From IMG/VR virus record IMGVR_UViG_3300034071_000108, positions 1-38,540 of that record: a DNA stretch of 38,540 nt. One strand, written 5' to 3'. Below the pieces are notes generated by a model that searched no databases, was not told where the DNA came from, and saw only the letters and a program-made list of their open reading frames with translations. The position numbers and the translations under genes are program-made. How positions within the stretch are numbered: the first letter of the stretch is position 1; each line of letters begins with the position of its first letter. The DNA comes from a virus. Below are positions 38,402-38,540 of this stretch, in pieces.

Positions 38402-38540
38402 GCTGAAAGTGCCTGTAGTTGGAAGTCCGCAAGACGGACGGGGTAATATTGAATGGAGCGGATGTGGCCGTTGATTTGATTGATGTTGTTTAACATACCA
38501 ACACCAAGGCGATCTACGGTTGGGACTGTCCCCGCAGTAT
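38398..38540 (-). CDS. Spike B, 3' end (second copy of the overlap plus unique 16 bases)
   Basis: The C-terminal 47 codons or so of the spike at 1-1718. Bases 38414-38540 duplicate 1-127, and 38398-38413 add the final five codons and TGA after ...DFQLQALSA. The ending matches that of spike A (DAQLQALTA). This is one gene with the left-end entry; do not count twice. Confidence 0.92.
   Translation of the reverse strand, partial: TAGTVPTVDRLGVGMLNNINQINGHIRSIQYYPVRLADFQLQALSA
38414..38540. repeat. Terminal direct repeat, right copy
   Basis: Exact copy of 1-127. Removing one copy gives a circle of 38,413 bases. Confidence 0.95.

Noticed and set aside
1-38540. tRNA genes, integrase, attachment site or lysogeny repressor
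   Set aside because: None could be recognised on either strand. A repressor hidden among small unknown proteins cannot be excluded, but nothing supports a temperate lifestyle.

Overview
The window is best read as one complete, circular genome of a small, apparently strictly lytic, short-tailed phage (podovirus morphology) that infects a Gram-negative-type host. The first 127 bases recur exactly as the last 127 bases. One reading frame runs through that junction to a stop codon that overlaps the next gene's start. The sequence is therefore a circular assembly of about 38,413 unique bases. I see no integrase, excisionase, recognisable repressor, tRNA, CRISPR array, insertion sequence or phage RNA polymerase, so transcription probably depends on host RNA polymerase.

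Almost three quarters of the genome is a single minus-strand late unit. It starts at a candidate promoter near 10572-10600, runs down through position 1, continues at 38413 and ends near 22335. Its gene order matches the morphogenesis order of Salmonella phage P22: small terminase, large terminase, portal, scaffold, P22-type coat protein, gp4-like adaptor, gp10-like hub/stabiliser, injection (internal virion) proteins. Three changes from P22 stand out. A receptor-binding cassette sits between portal and scaffold (8 genes: poly-glycine fibre, three small proteins, a ferritin-like DUF5856-type protein, two tandem paralogous spikes). Two small beta-rich proteins follow the coat gene. A 2OG-Fe(II) oxygenase and a GNAT acetyltransferase sit before the injection proteins. 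The unit ends in a lysis cassette (XhlA-like protein, lipoprotein, two related two-TM proteins of which one carries an EF-hand, GH19 endolysin, one-TM peptide).

The replication module is on the minus strand (20359 to 13958): a small protein, a Cas4/DUF2800-like nuclease, a putative ssDNA-binding protein, a family A DNA polymerase with 3'-5' exonuclease, and a primase fused to an SF3-type helicase. A VRR-NUC nuclease and an SNF2-type helicase, usually part of the same gene set, are on the plus strand just upstream (20459 to 22338), together with two small genes.

A plus-strand early operon (11339 to 13849) holds about twelve tiny genes, most of unknown function, packed with overlapping stop and start codons. 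Two of them encode hydrophobic micropeptides of 29 and 19 residues. It is preceded by a very good sigma70-type promoter and ends in a strong bidirectional terminator shared with the convergent replication operon.

The only long non-coding stretch (about 10565 to 11338) carries a 14-bp tandem repeat, an AT-rich block, and an array of a 17-bp GACGTC-centred repeat in both orientations. This is the best candidate for a replication origin and/or early control region and is the least explained element of the genome.
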